Positions 1-8,900 of a stretch of 9,725 nt of DNA are shown here, one piece after another. The position numbers and the translations under genes were made by a program. Source of the DNA: UBA1181 sp963626555. Its GTDB lineage: Bacteria; Bacteroidota; Bacteroidia; Bacteroidales; Paludibacteraceae. The stretch covers positions 1 through 9,725 of the forward strand of contig CAVFXQ010000057.1 in NCBI GenBank assembly GCA_963626555.1. Reading direction: 5' to 3'. A model generated the notes under the pieces. It made no database searches and was not told where the DNA came from. It saw only the letters and a list, made by a program, of their open reading frames with translations. How positions within the stretch are numbered: the first letter of the stretch is position 1; each line of letters opens with the position of its first letter.

Positions 1-16
1 TTGCTGATCTTATCGC

Positions 17-24
17 TACCTTTG
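17..24 (+). promoter_or_regulatory. Possible Bacteroidetes -7 promoter box (TACCTTTG)
   Basis: TACCTTTG matches the Bacteroidetes -7 consensus TAnnTTTG exactly. The matching -33 element would fall at or before the left edge of the window, so it cannot be checked. If used, transcription would begin near position 31 and leave a 5' leader of about 210 bases before the ATG at 240. A weaker alternative, TATATCTG at 210-217, has one mismatch and lies so close to the ATG that the leader would be only about 16 bases. Short motifs like these occur by chance in AT-rich DNA. Confidence 0.3.
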
Positions 25-84
25 CCATGTCGATTAATTGTTTGGTTTTTCACTAGTATAGGTGAGTTTTTCGACATGGCAAAG
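20..84. repeat. Perfect 14-bp inverted repeat with 37-base spacer
   Basis: The arm at 20-33 (CTTTGCCATGTCGA) is the exact reverse complement of the arm at 71-84, and pairing fails on both sides of the arms. The spacer at 34-70 holds a weaker inner dyad, TCAC at 50-53 against GTGA at 62-65, so a transcript could fold into a long interrupted hairpin. The left arm contributes the TTTG of the TACCTTTG box at 17-24. The spacer is too long for a usual intrinsic terminator hairpin and too short for a typical invertible promoter segment. It could be an operator, a leader RNA structure or a remnant of a mobile or recombination site. The repeat is certain; its function is not known. Confidence 0.8.
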
Positions 85-239
85 TATTTGTAACTTTTTG
101 TTTATCAAACACTTTGCTTTTTTCCTAAAAATTATTGCGGAATTAAGGTGAACTATAAAATTTTTAATAAAAACCTTCCAATATTCTTTCCTACTCCAAA
201 CAAAACCATTATATCTGCAACAAACACATTTACATTTAT

Positions 240-962
240 ATGTACAAATTATTAATTTTACTGACAACTTTTACTGGGGTGTTTCAAAGTGTTTGGGCTC
301 AATATCGCGACAATAATGTGCTTGGTGTTCGGGGCGGCGTGTCGATGAGCAAGGGTCAGAAACTTACGGACATGATTATCCCACCAGGATATTACAGCAA
401 CTATACTTTCACAGAAAATAAAGGCTATTCTCCCTCTGCGGAGATTTTCTATGGTTACCACAAGAAAGATGCATTGTTTGGGCTGGAAGTGGCAGCCACC
501 TATTATCAGATGAGAACGGATTTGGAATATTCTGACATTTATGGACTAAAATATACGATTGGATACAAGTATCACTACTTTGGGGCAAAGGCAATGCTGA
601 AAGTCTACCCATTTGGCGGTTTGTACATTGCGCCTACGTTTCGAGCAGGTGCATGTTTGAATCCCGAAAGTGTTTCGTACGAGAGCAATCAAGACGAGGC
701 GTTTCTATCTGAGTTCAAATATTCCTCTTCGGAAAGTACACGGCAGTGTCTAAAAGAAAAACTGTCAGGTCGCCTGGATGTTGGCATCGGTGGCACGCTC
801 GGTTATGAGTTTCCCGTTGGCCTTAGCTTTTCGTGCGACTATTTCTACACGGTGACAGACCTTGTGTCGACTGCAGTCAACGCATACGGCTGGACGGAGC
901 AGGAGAATAGAGCACATACAGTGCGTGTGATGGTTGGATATGCGATTGGCTTGGACGAGTAA
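240..962 (+). CDS. Small outer-membrane beta-barrel protein, first of a tandem pair
   Basis: The 240-residue product begins with a Sec signal peptide: a hydrophobic stretch at about residues 4-15 with likely cleavage after Ala20 (VWA before QYR). The rest alternates hydrophobic and polar residues in strands rich in Gly and aromatic residues, for example LGVRGG near the start, YTIGYKYHYFG in the middle and VRVMVGYAIG close to the end. This is the pattern of the OMP_b-brl type porin-like barrels of Bacteroidetes, which usually have about 8-10 strands. It should sit in the outer membrane; no substrate can be named. The next gene codes for a protein of nearly equal length with the same spacing of motifs, including a shared TEQxN segment just before the last strand, so the two are probably duplicates. 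The stop codon overlaps the next start (TAATG), which implies translational coupling. It is the first gene of the apparent operon. The start is the first ATG in frame that gives a complete signal peptide; no clear Shine-Dalgarno sequence is seen, as is usual in this phylum. Confidence 0.8.
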   Translation: MYKLLILLTTFTGVFQSVWAQYRDNNVLGVRGGVSMSKGQKLTDMIIPPGYYSNYTFTENKGYSPSAEIFYGYHKKDALFGLEVAATYYQMRTDLEYSDIYGLKYTIGYKYHYFGAKAMLKVYPFGGLYIAPTFRAGACLNPESVSYESNQDEAFLSEFKYSSSESTRQCLKEKLSGRLDVGIGGTLGYEFPVGLSFSCDYFYTVTDLVSTAVNAYGWTEQENRAHTVRVMVGYAIGLDE

Positions 963-1681
963 TGAGATTTTTCATAGTCATATTGTTGATATTCAGCGCA
1001 TTGCCGATGAATGCCATCAGTCGTTGGGACTTCTTTTGTAGCGACGGTATAGACCGCCTTGCTGTTGGCTTGCGCATTGGTGCGGGGTATAGTTCCGTCC
1101 CCAACGTGAAGCCGATGTTGGAAAGAGCGGAGAAGACTCCCGATTACACTTGGGAAAGCAAGTCATTCGTTCGCCCGACGGCGGAAGTCTTTGCAGAATA
1201 CAAGTTTCTTCGTGCCTCCGCCAGTGTTGAGGGCTCGTATTATATGCATGGGTTCAATATAGAGAAACATGCGCTTCGCGAGAACTCGGAGTACGCCCTT
1301 TGGTCGCAATTCATTTCTGTCGGTTTATGCTTTAAAGTCTACTGCACAGATCGTTTCTACATGGGACTTTGCGGACGATATGGCTTCAACATCAACACAG
1401 ACTGCCGTTTCTCTTCTGACAAGTTTGTCAGCTACGACGACTACGAGGGGCGGGTCAGAAAGCAGTTGGAGGAGTGTTTGTCCACTGCCGACTACTTTTC
1501 TGTCGGCATTGTCATCGGTTATGCGTTTAAAAACGCGCTGATGATTGAGGGCAGGTGCTTGTACGGACTGAAAGATTTCATTAAGACCCATGCCAATGAT
1601 TACTGCTATACGGAGCAACCCAACAATACGCTGTGGGCGTCGTTGACGGTCGGCTACCCAATAATAGTGTTTGAAAGATGA
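962..1681 (+). CDS. Small outer-membrane beta-barrel protein, second of the pair, Cys-rich
   Basis: The 239-residue product has a signal peptide at residues 1-18 (MRFFIVILLIFSALPMNA, likely cleavage after Ala18) and then a probable beta-barrel. Features shared with the previous protein include an early GxRxGxxxS-like strand, an (S/T)AE(I/V)F strand, a GLCFKVYC strand that aligns with the AMLKVYP strand of the neighbour, an IGYAF/LGYEF strand, a YTEQ segment and a final VGY strand. It differs in having about eight cysteines in the mature part, against about three in the neighbour, which is unusual for an outer-membrane barrel. Those cysteines could form disulfides or could bind a metal or cofactor. 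The start overlaps the upstream stop by one base and the end overlaps the next start in an ATGA arrangement, so translation is probably coupled on both sides. The function is unknown; by context it may help export, anchor or cap the large surface proteins made downstream. That role is inference. Confidence 0.78.
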   Translation: MRFFIVILLIFSALPMNAISRWDFFCSDGIDRLAVGLRIGAGYSSVPNVKPMLERAEKTPDYTWESKSFVRPTAEVFAEYKFLRASASVEGSYYMHGFNIEKHALRENSEYALWSQFISVGLCFKVYCTDRFYMGLCGRYGFNINTDCRFSSDKFVSYDDYEGRVRKQLEECLSTADYFSVGIVIGYAFKNALMIEGRCLYGLKDFIKTHANDYCYTEQPNNTLWASLTVGYPIIVFER

Positions 1682-2901
1682 TGAGATTTTCGTGTAAAAT
1701 ATTGATTTTTAGTTTATTGCCGTATGCAATGCGTGCTGCCACTCCTGGCGGCGTCGAAAATTGTGCGTACACCGGAACATTTAAAGACACATCGTTGTTT
1801 GTGGCTGATGGAATGAGCCTGTATTGCGTGCAAAACATTGAAAATCAAGACGAAAAAGTATTTTTGAAGGTCGATACGAGAGACGGATGTGTTGTTCTTA
1901 CGGATAATCGGATGGCTGATTTGTCTGACCGCTCGTACATCAATTTTGAGAACGAAAACAATCGGAAACCGCAGATTTGTAGTTATCTCAGCAAACGCAT
2001 TCAAACGGATACCATCAGAATAAGGAGAGGTTCGATGGCGGACAGCATTCCTATAAAATGCAATGGTGAGAATGTTGAAATGTCATTGTTCAAGCGTGTT
2101 TTGCACCCCATTGAGAGAAGACAAGTTGAAACCTATCTCGCTGTGAAACACAATGTTACGTTGAAAAGCTCATACGTTTCTTCGGATAAGAAAACGGTTT
2201 GGAACATGAACGATCTTTCAGCCTACTCCGATTGCATTACCGGGATTGCCTTAGATGAAAAATCGGGTTTGAAAAAGGACACCGCCGACAATTCGGTTCT
2301 GCGCTTTTACATGAAATCTGTGATGCAAGATGGTCAGTATCTGATGGTTGGGTCGACTGAGGAGGTCGCTCGTTTCGGAAAAGACAGTGCGAACTCGTGT
2401 GAACTGGCGAAGAAGTGGGTCGTGATGGCAAACAATGGTGATTTTACGACGGATGTGTCTCTGAATTTGGATGAGTTCTCGCAAATAATCTATGCCAATA
2501 GTTTTGAAACGATGAAACTTGATGTAAACGGAAGTACTTATCAGTCAGATAGATATGGTCATTTTAAAAACGTGGAGTTTAAGAACGGCAGGAACGAAAT
2601 CCACCTGAAATCGACTGATTTGAATCTCGCTAATTACGAGAATGAAGGCTCTTTGATTGCCGATGTATCCGCTTATCCCAACCCTACAAAAGACGGCAAG
2701 GTGAGGGTCAAAGTCGTAATGACGGAAGAAGCACCTCTGAAGGTATCGCTCTATGATATGAATGGTAAAATGCTGAATATCACCGACAAAGCAGATGATT
2801 TGTACTATGATTTTCCCGTTACTTTGCCTGCCACTGGCGTCTACAATCTCAAGTTGACCACGAATAATGGTTTTAAAACAATTCAACTGATCCGACAATG
2901 A
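1678..2901 (+). CDS. T9SS-secreted protein with C-terminal type A sorting domain
   Basis: The 407-residue product carries a signal peptide (residues 1 to about 20, cleavage near MRA/ATP). The N-terminal half, about 25-140, is beta-rich and not recognised. Residues 146-162 (ERRQVETYLAVKHNVTL) followed by ITGIALDEKSGL at 187-198 match the YLAIKYGITL-type module that recurs in Bacteroidetes secreted proteins (DUF8202-like). Residues from about 325 form a T9SS type A sorting domain: the YPNP motif at 333-336, then a strand with VRVKV, a SLYDMNGK segment, and a final GVYNLKL strand ending close to the C-terminus. In known T9SS substrates this domain directs passage through the outer membrane and is then removed, often with attachment to A-LPS. 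The protein is therefore expected at the cell surface or outside the cell. Two in-frame ATG codons stand side by side at 1678 and 1681; either could start the protein. The first overlaps the upstream stop, and the gene's own stop overlaps the next start (ATGA). The sorting-domain call is strong; the biochemical role is unknown. Confidence 0.85.
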   Translation: MMRFSCKILIFSLLPYAMRAATPGGVENCAYTGTFKDTSLFVADGMSLYCVQNIENQDEKVFLKVDTRDGCVVLTDNRMADLSDRSYINFENENNRKPQICSYLSKRIQTDTIRIRRGSMADSIPIKCNGENVEMSLFKRVLHPIERRQVETYLAVKHNVTLKSSYVSSDKKTVWNMNDLSAYSDCITGIALDEKSGLKKDTADNSVLRFYMKSVMQDGQYLMVGSTEEVARFGKDSANSCELAKKWVVMANNGDFTTDVSLNLDEFSQIIYANSFETMKLDVNGSTYQSDRYGHFKNVEFKNGRNEIHLKSTDLNLANYENEGSLIADVSAYPNPTKDGKVRVKVVMTEEAPLKVSLYDMNGKMLNITDKADDLYYDFPVTLPATGVYNLKLTTNNGFKTIQLIRQ

Positions 2902-5900
2902 AGAAGCTCTATTTGTTTCTCCTCATTGCGCTATCGGGTTGCTGGACTGACCATCCATCGCAAGACGTTGGCAGTGAAATTATTACAAAGTATGAGGATT
3001 GCAGTAAGAATGATTCTATTGCTCTTAAATCAGATGTTGATTCAACATTAATGTCGTATTTTTTGGAAGTTGAGGCGAAAGAAGTCCACCACAATAATAC
3101 GAAACAGAAAAGATTTACCAACACATCAGATGACACACTCTCGCTTGGTGGCGCAAGCCTTTGTGTGCCAGTGGATTGTATGGCTGAGGAAATGACGCTC
3201 TCCATCACTAAACTCGACAGTGCGCAGTTGCCGAAACTGCCTGCCGGACTGAAAAACGTAACCTCCGATGGTGGCGGATTCCGTTTCCTACCCCACGGCG
3301 AGCATTTCAGAAAATCGGCGAAGGTGGTGCTGCCGTACGATAGTCTGCGCATACCTAATGGATTCACACACAAGGATATACGAACCTATTTTTTTAACGA
3401 GAAGAGTCGGCAGTGGACGCTCCTCCCCAAGGATAGTATCGATAGGCCAAAACAATTAGCGAGCGCGCTGACGACGCACTTCACCGATATGATAAACGGC
3501 ATCGTCACCGTTCCTGAAACACCTGACGCTCAAGGATTTGTGCCGACAACGATGAGTGGAATCAAGGCGGCGGATCCGTCTGCCAACGTGCTGGCGGTGT
3601 CAACGCCAAACGCCAATAACAACGGAAATGCGGCACTTCAGATTCCATTCAAATTCCCAGTGGGGCGAGCCGGTATGAATCCCGAGTTTTCGGTGTGCTA
3701 CAGCAGCGATGGTAGCAGCGGTTGGTGCGGTTACGGCTGGTCGCTTTCTGTTCCGAGCATTTGCGTGGAGACTCGTTGGGGCGTGCCAAGATACGACAAA
3801 AATACGGAGTCGGAAAGCTACCTTTTCAGCGGCGAGCAGTTCACCGAACGGCACTACCGCGATAGCGGAAAACAAAGAGAAACCGATAAGAATTTTTACC
3901 TCCGAAGGGAAACCGATTTCTCCGAGATTGTCCGAAAGGGTTCTGCACCAAACAACTACGAATGGGAGGTGAAACGGAAGGACGGCTCAACGGAGAATTA
4001 CAAAGCCGTTGCGCAAGACCCGAAAGGCAACATCTGCGAATGGGCTTCGTCGAGTAAAACCGACATCCACGGCAACTGCGTGCGTTACGAGTACGAAACC
4101 GCGGATGGAACATCTTATTTGAAATCAGTGAATTACACCGGTTTTGGCGATGAAAAAGGTGCGTACACCATCCAACTCAACCGTAAAGGTGGACGTGCGG
4201 ACGCCACCGTCAGCGGTCGGAACGGCTTTCTACAAAAGGATGCGCAGTTGCTCTCTTCAATTGACGTCCTTTACAAGGACGAGGTTTTCAGACGGTATGT
4301 TTTTGAATACAAGGAGGGACAGTTCAAGAAGACGCTGCTTGCATCGGTGTCTGAAACCGATGGTAACGGCAATGTGTTGTACACCAATAGTTTCGACTAT
4401 TATGACGACATTGCCGAGAATGCAGGCAAGCTGTTCTCAAACGAGGCGGTAGAGGTGAATACGGATAGCCATTTCGGGAAAGACTGGTTCTTTAAGTCGT
4501 TCGACGACGATTACAGTTGTGTGCTCAGTAACATCGGCGGAGCGAAATCCAATGGTTTCGGTCTGAACACGGGACTTAACGCCGGTGTGGGATTCTCCGC
4601 GGCATCTATCTTTGGCGGTGCGTCATACTCCCACAACCGCAACACGGGCAAGGGATTGATTTGTTTGACGGATATTGATGGCGACGGTTTGCCCGACAGG
4701 GTCTATGAACGCAACGACAGACTGTATTACCAGCCCAACCTGTATGCAAAGACAGGACAAATCTCCTTCGGCAGGGAGTGCGAGATTAAGGGCATTAATC
4801 GCATATCCGAAACGAAGAGCATATCCAACGGTGTCGGGGCTGATATCGGCATCGGGTATGGTTGGTTGTCAGCAGGTTGCTCATATTCATATATGAAGGA
4901 TGTGAACACGACGAAGGTCTATTTCCAGGATTTCAACGGAGACGGATTAATCGATCTGGCAGATGATAAAACAGTCTTTTTCAACCGCATAGAAAATGGT
5001 GTCCCGACATTCAAGAGTACGAGCGACGGCACGCCGAACCCTATTGCCGCCACCCCCGAAGATATGATGAGGGAGTTGATGTATGTAGACACAGTACAGC
5101 TGCGAGACAGTCTTGAAAAAACATATCCATTGCAGGACGCGGTGCGGAGTTGGCGCGCTCCGTTTTCGGGCAGAGTGAAGGTTGCCTTCTCGATTGTATG
5201 CTCCTCCGAAAGCACGGATGGCGTTTTGTGCGCCCTGCAACATAACGGCGATGAGTTGGGGCGTTGGTTCCCCAGAGGCTCAAAAAAAGAGGACTATGAC
5301 ACAATGGTTGAAGTTGAGGCTGGCGACCATCTCTATTTTAGGACTATGTCCAATTATGATGGCAAAAACGACATAGTAAGCTGGTCGCCTACAATAGATT
5401 ACGTTTCATTTGATGATAGAAACCTTGCCAACATCACCCAAGATGAGAATGGGGTCGACATACGACATTATTCCGCTTCGGAAGATTTCCAACAAGCCGC
5501 CTCGGCGCCTGTCAGTGTCGCCGGCAGTCCCTTGTTCAAGGTGTCTGGTTCGTATAATATTCAGAATCCTACGGAGAAGGTAACCCTTGCGATTCTGCGG
5601 ACGGACAAAGAGGACAAGACGGATACGGTCTTCACGAAGACGTTCGACGCAGGTTTCATCGGTAGCGGGGAACTCTCTTATGAAGAGAATATCACGGAGA
5701 TAGATACATTCAACTACACCTTCCAAATTTTGAACCAGGGAGTCATCTGCAGGAAATCGGTTGAATGGACTCCCATCGCCACAAGGCAAATCAAAGGTGT
5801 TGACATAATCGACAATGTCGCCCCTCAACGCAACCAATACAATCGGGTGGTTACGCTCGTTCCTTCCACGAGGGTCGAGCCTGACACAATCGCCTATGCC

Positions 5901-8900
5901 TCGGACACCGTTTATTTGAGTACGGAACAAACGCCAACAGCAATAACCATTAAGGTGGCTGATAGTGTGGAGATTCCTCAGGCAAAGCATTTGCAATTCC
6001 TTCAAAATGAGATAGTTGGTAAAAATATCAATGTTACTTTCGCGTATGGTGCGGATGCCTCTATCCCGAAGGACAACAGCGTAGACTTGGTTCGGAAGTT
6101 GGAGAGGATAACGATACGTTTTGACTCGACGTTTGTGGAAGACTCCTTACATATAGACACCATTCGGACAGTGGAAATCTATGACACGACCATCGCCAAA
6201 ATCAACGCCAACGTGTATACCGAATTTGACAATGCGGACTTCGGCGATCAATATCAAGGATGGGGCCAGTTTGTGTATAATGGCAATGGCGAATATGGAA
6301 AATCCGCAATGGATGAAAGCGTATTACACTCAGACAGAACGGATTATAGCGAAGTCTCGACAGAAGAGCTGCCAAATTTGGCGCAAGGAAACTCCTACAA
6401 CTCACAGCGTTTCCACACCATGATGTACAATGCGCAAGGGAAAGCCTATTGGGGCGGCGGCGAGAACATTTTCGTCAGTGCGACGAGGCAAGGCTCATCT
6501 CGGTTGGGCGAGGAAACAATTGATTTGGACCTCCCCGAAACGCCAGTCGGCGGAGGAACAAGCGCACCGCACCTCGTAACAAAGACTGAAACGCACTCGT
6601 TCACCATCAACGCCGGCGCAGGCCTGAAGAAACTCTCTTTGGGAATGAACTACGGCAACAGCAAGGCGACATCACTTTCAGAGAACGGAATCTTAGATCT
6701 GAACGGCGACCGCTACCCCGACTGGACGGAACGCGACGACGACCAATCCGACATAAAATACACCAACGAGAATGGTGCGGTGTCCAACAGGAAACTGAGC
6801 AAGAATTTCCGCTTGCAAAAGCAAGATGCGACATCCACCAATAGAAGTCTCAGCCTCGGCTATTCGGCGAATGGCGAGCCGAAGGCCATGACCGCACCCA
6901 AAGATGCGTTTAAGAAACCTCCTGTCGAACAAAGCAATAAGGCGTGTGGGATCGAAGAGTCTGCCTACGGCGCAAGTGCGAACGGCAATTATTGCAACGG
7001 CTCGTCGACATCGGAGCGGGAATGGTATGACATCAACGGCGACGGCCTGCCCGACATGATTATCAAAGGCGGAACGACCCACCTGAACATCGGCTACGAC
7101 TTTGTTTCGGCGGATGCCAATGAAATTAACTCGATGAACGAGTATGAAAATTCATCGTGGGGTGTCGGACTCTCCGCTTCCGTTCCGCTATGCGGCAAGG
7201 CAAGCATAGGAACGGGGTACAATTACAACCGTAGCACGAGCGAGAATTCCCTGGAGTTGATCGATCTGAACGGCGACGGCTTGCCCGACTGGCACAGCGG
7301 CGACAAGGTGCGGATAAACACAGGAACGGGGTTCGCCGAGGAACAGGATTTGTGGAACACCGACAACGCATGGCGGAACATCTCCGTGTCCAACGGACTG
7401 CATGTGAATGGCGCGATGACGTTTAAAATCTTTTTCGTCTCACTGACTCCTTTTCTAAACACAACAGTTTCAAAAAGCGTGAGCCGCACCGAAACGGCGA
7501 TTATCGATGTGGACGGCGACGGCTTACCCGACTTCTTAAGCAGCCAGAAGGATGATGCGCTGACCTACCGCAAGAACATGATCGGACGCACCAACCTGCT
7601 GAAAACCATTACTTTGCCGTTTGGTGCGACTGTCCACCTCGACTATGAGCGATCGAAAAACACCTACGAAATGCCAAACAGCAAGTTCGTGCTGAAGTCC
7701 GTTGAAACCATCGGCGGTGAACCCGAAAACGGTGCGACAAGACGGCTCACCGGTTTTGAGTACGAAGGCGGATTGTACGACCGCTACGAGCGCGAGTTCT
7801 TGGGCTTTGCGAAGGTTACGACCCACCAATACGACACGGAGAACGACGATGCCATCTACCGCTCTGTCTATCAAGCGTTTAATAACAAAAATTATACAGA
7901 TAAAGGGCTGCTGATGAGCGTCGTTGCGACGGATAAAGAGGGCGAGAAAATATCTGAAACGACCAATGCCTATACACCGACGAAGACGGATAATGGCGGT
8001 GTGTTCCAGGCACTTACACAGACGAAATCCGCTGAATATATTAGCGGTGAATCCATCTCGCAGACGGAGAGTTTCACCTACGACAAGATTGGAAACATCA
8101 CGCATTACACGAGCGTAGCAGGCGACGAGGTGATTGTGGACATCACCTATCACAACGACCAAAATCTTCAGAACCAGCGAATTCCGAAGTCTGTTGTCGT
8201 AAAGGGAGGCAATGCGCAACGCACCCGAAGCACGAAAATCAATCCAAAGACAGGCGACATCACCGAGATCCGTATGGAGAATGGCGAGAACACCGCCGTC
8301 TATGACATGGAGCACGATGACTACGGAAACATCACCAAACTGACTCGTCCGAAAAACCACAACGGCGATCGTTTCTGGAACGCATACACCTACGACACGG
8401 AAGTGCATTCTTTCGTTACCGACATTGACAATGCCTATAACTATCACAGTTCCAACGAGTTTGACTACCGTTTCGGCGTTCCGACACGGACAACCGACAT
8501 CAACGGAAACACCATTGCCTACGAGTACGATGACTTTGGACGACCGACGAAACTCACCTCCCCCTACGAAACCGACTACACCTTGAAGTTCCGCTACGAT
8601 CTATCGAATAAAACCGCCGAGACAAAGCACTTTACAAAGGAAGGCGATATCACTACGACCACGATTTGCGACAATCTGATGCGTCCAGTCAAGGTCAGTA
8701 GATCCGCCGTGGTGGAGGACGCCGCAGGTGAAATCACCTCGGGCGTGATGGTCTATGATGCGTTTGGAAGATGCGTGAAAGAGTATCCCACCCCAACAAA
8801 ACGCAGACGCTCTACACCTACGACCAACTCGGCAACAAACTCAGCGTCGACAATCCAGACGCGGGCAAAACCACCTTCACCTACGACCCCGCCGGCAACC

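Noticed and set aside
20..84. Inverted repeat as an intrinsic terminator of an upstream gene
   Set aside because: The 37-base loop is too long, and the right arm is followed by AAAGTATTTG-type sequence rather than directly by a T run.
34..267. A 77-codon minus-strand frame in the leader
   Set aside because: It is AT-rich with Lys, Ile and Cys of no pattern, overlaps the inverted repeat and the start of the first barrel gene, and shows no family features. A small divergent gene cannot be fully excluded.
1269..1541. A 90-codon plus-strand frame inside the second barrel gene
   Set aside because: It is Ser/Thr/Arg-rich shadow text in another frame of a gene with a good signal peptide and strand pattern.
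5406..6005. A 199-codon open frame on the minus strand
   Set aside because: It lies opposite the beta-sandwich part of the giant gene, shows no domain, and the plus strand there is clearly coding in one unbroken frame.
4671..7532. Reading the DxDGDG motifs as EF-hand or dockerin repeats
   Set aside because: The spacing of 78-111 residues, the L-P-D ending and the SpvB/TcdB context fit FG-GAP/VCBS-like blades; dockerin or EF-hand pairs would be much closer together.
7536..8447. A 303-codon open frame on the minus strand
   Set aside because: It lies fully inside the TcdB-like and RHS coding region of the plus strand, has no signal or recognisable motif, and its Val/Ile-rich text is the antisense shadow of the plus-strand codon usage.
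8787..8801. Programmed -1 ribosomal frameshift signal
   Set aside because: No X-XXY-YYZ heptamer fits the first frame; only a single-codon slip on AAAA is possible. A missing C explains the break more simply.
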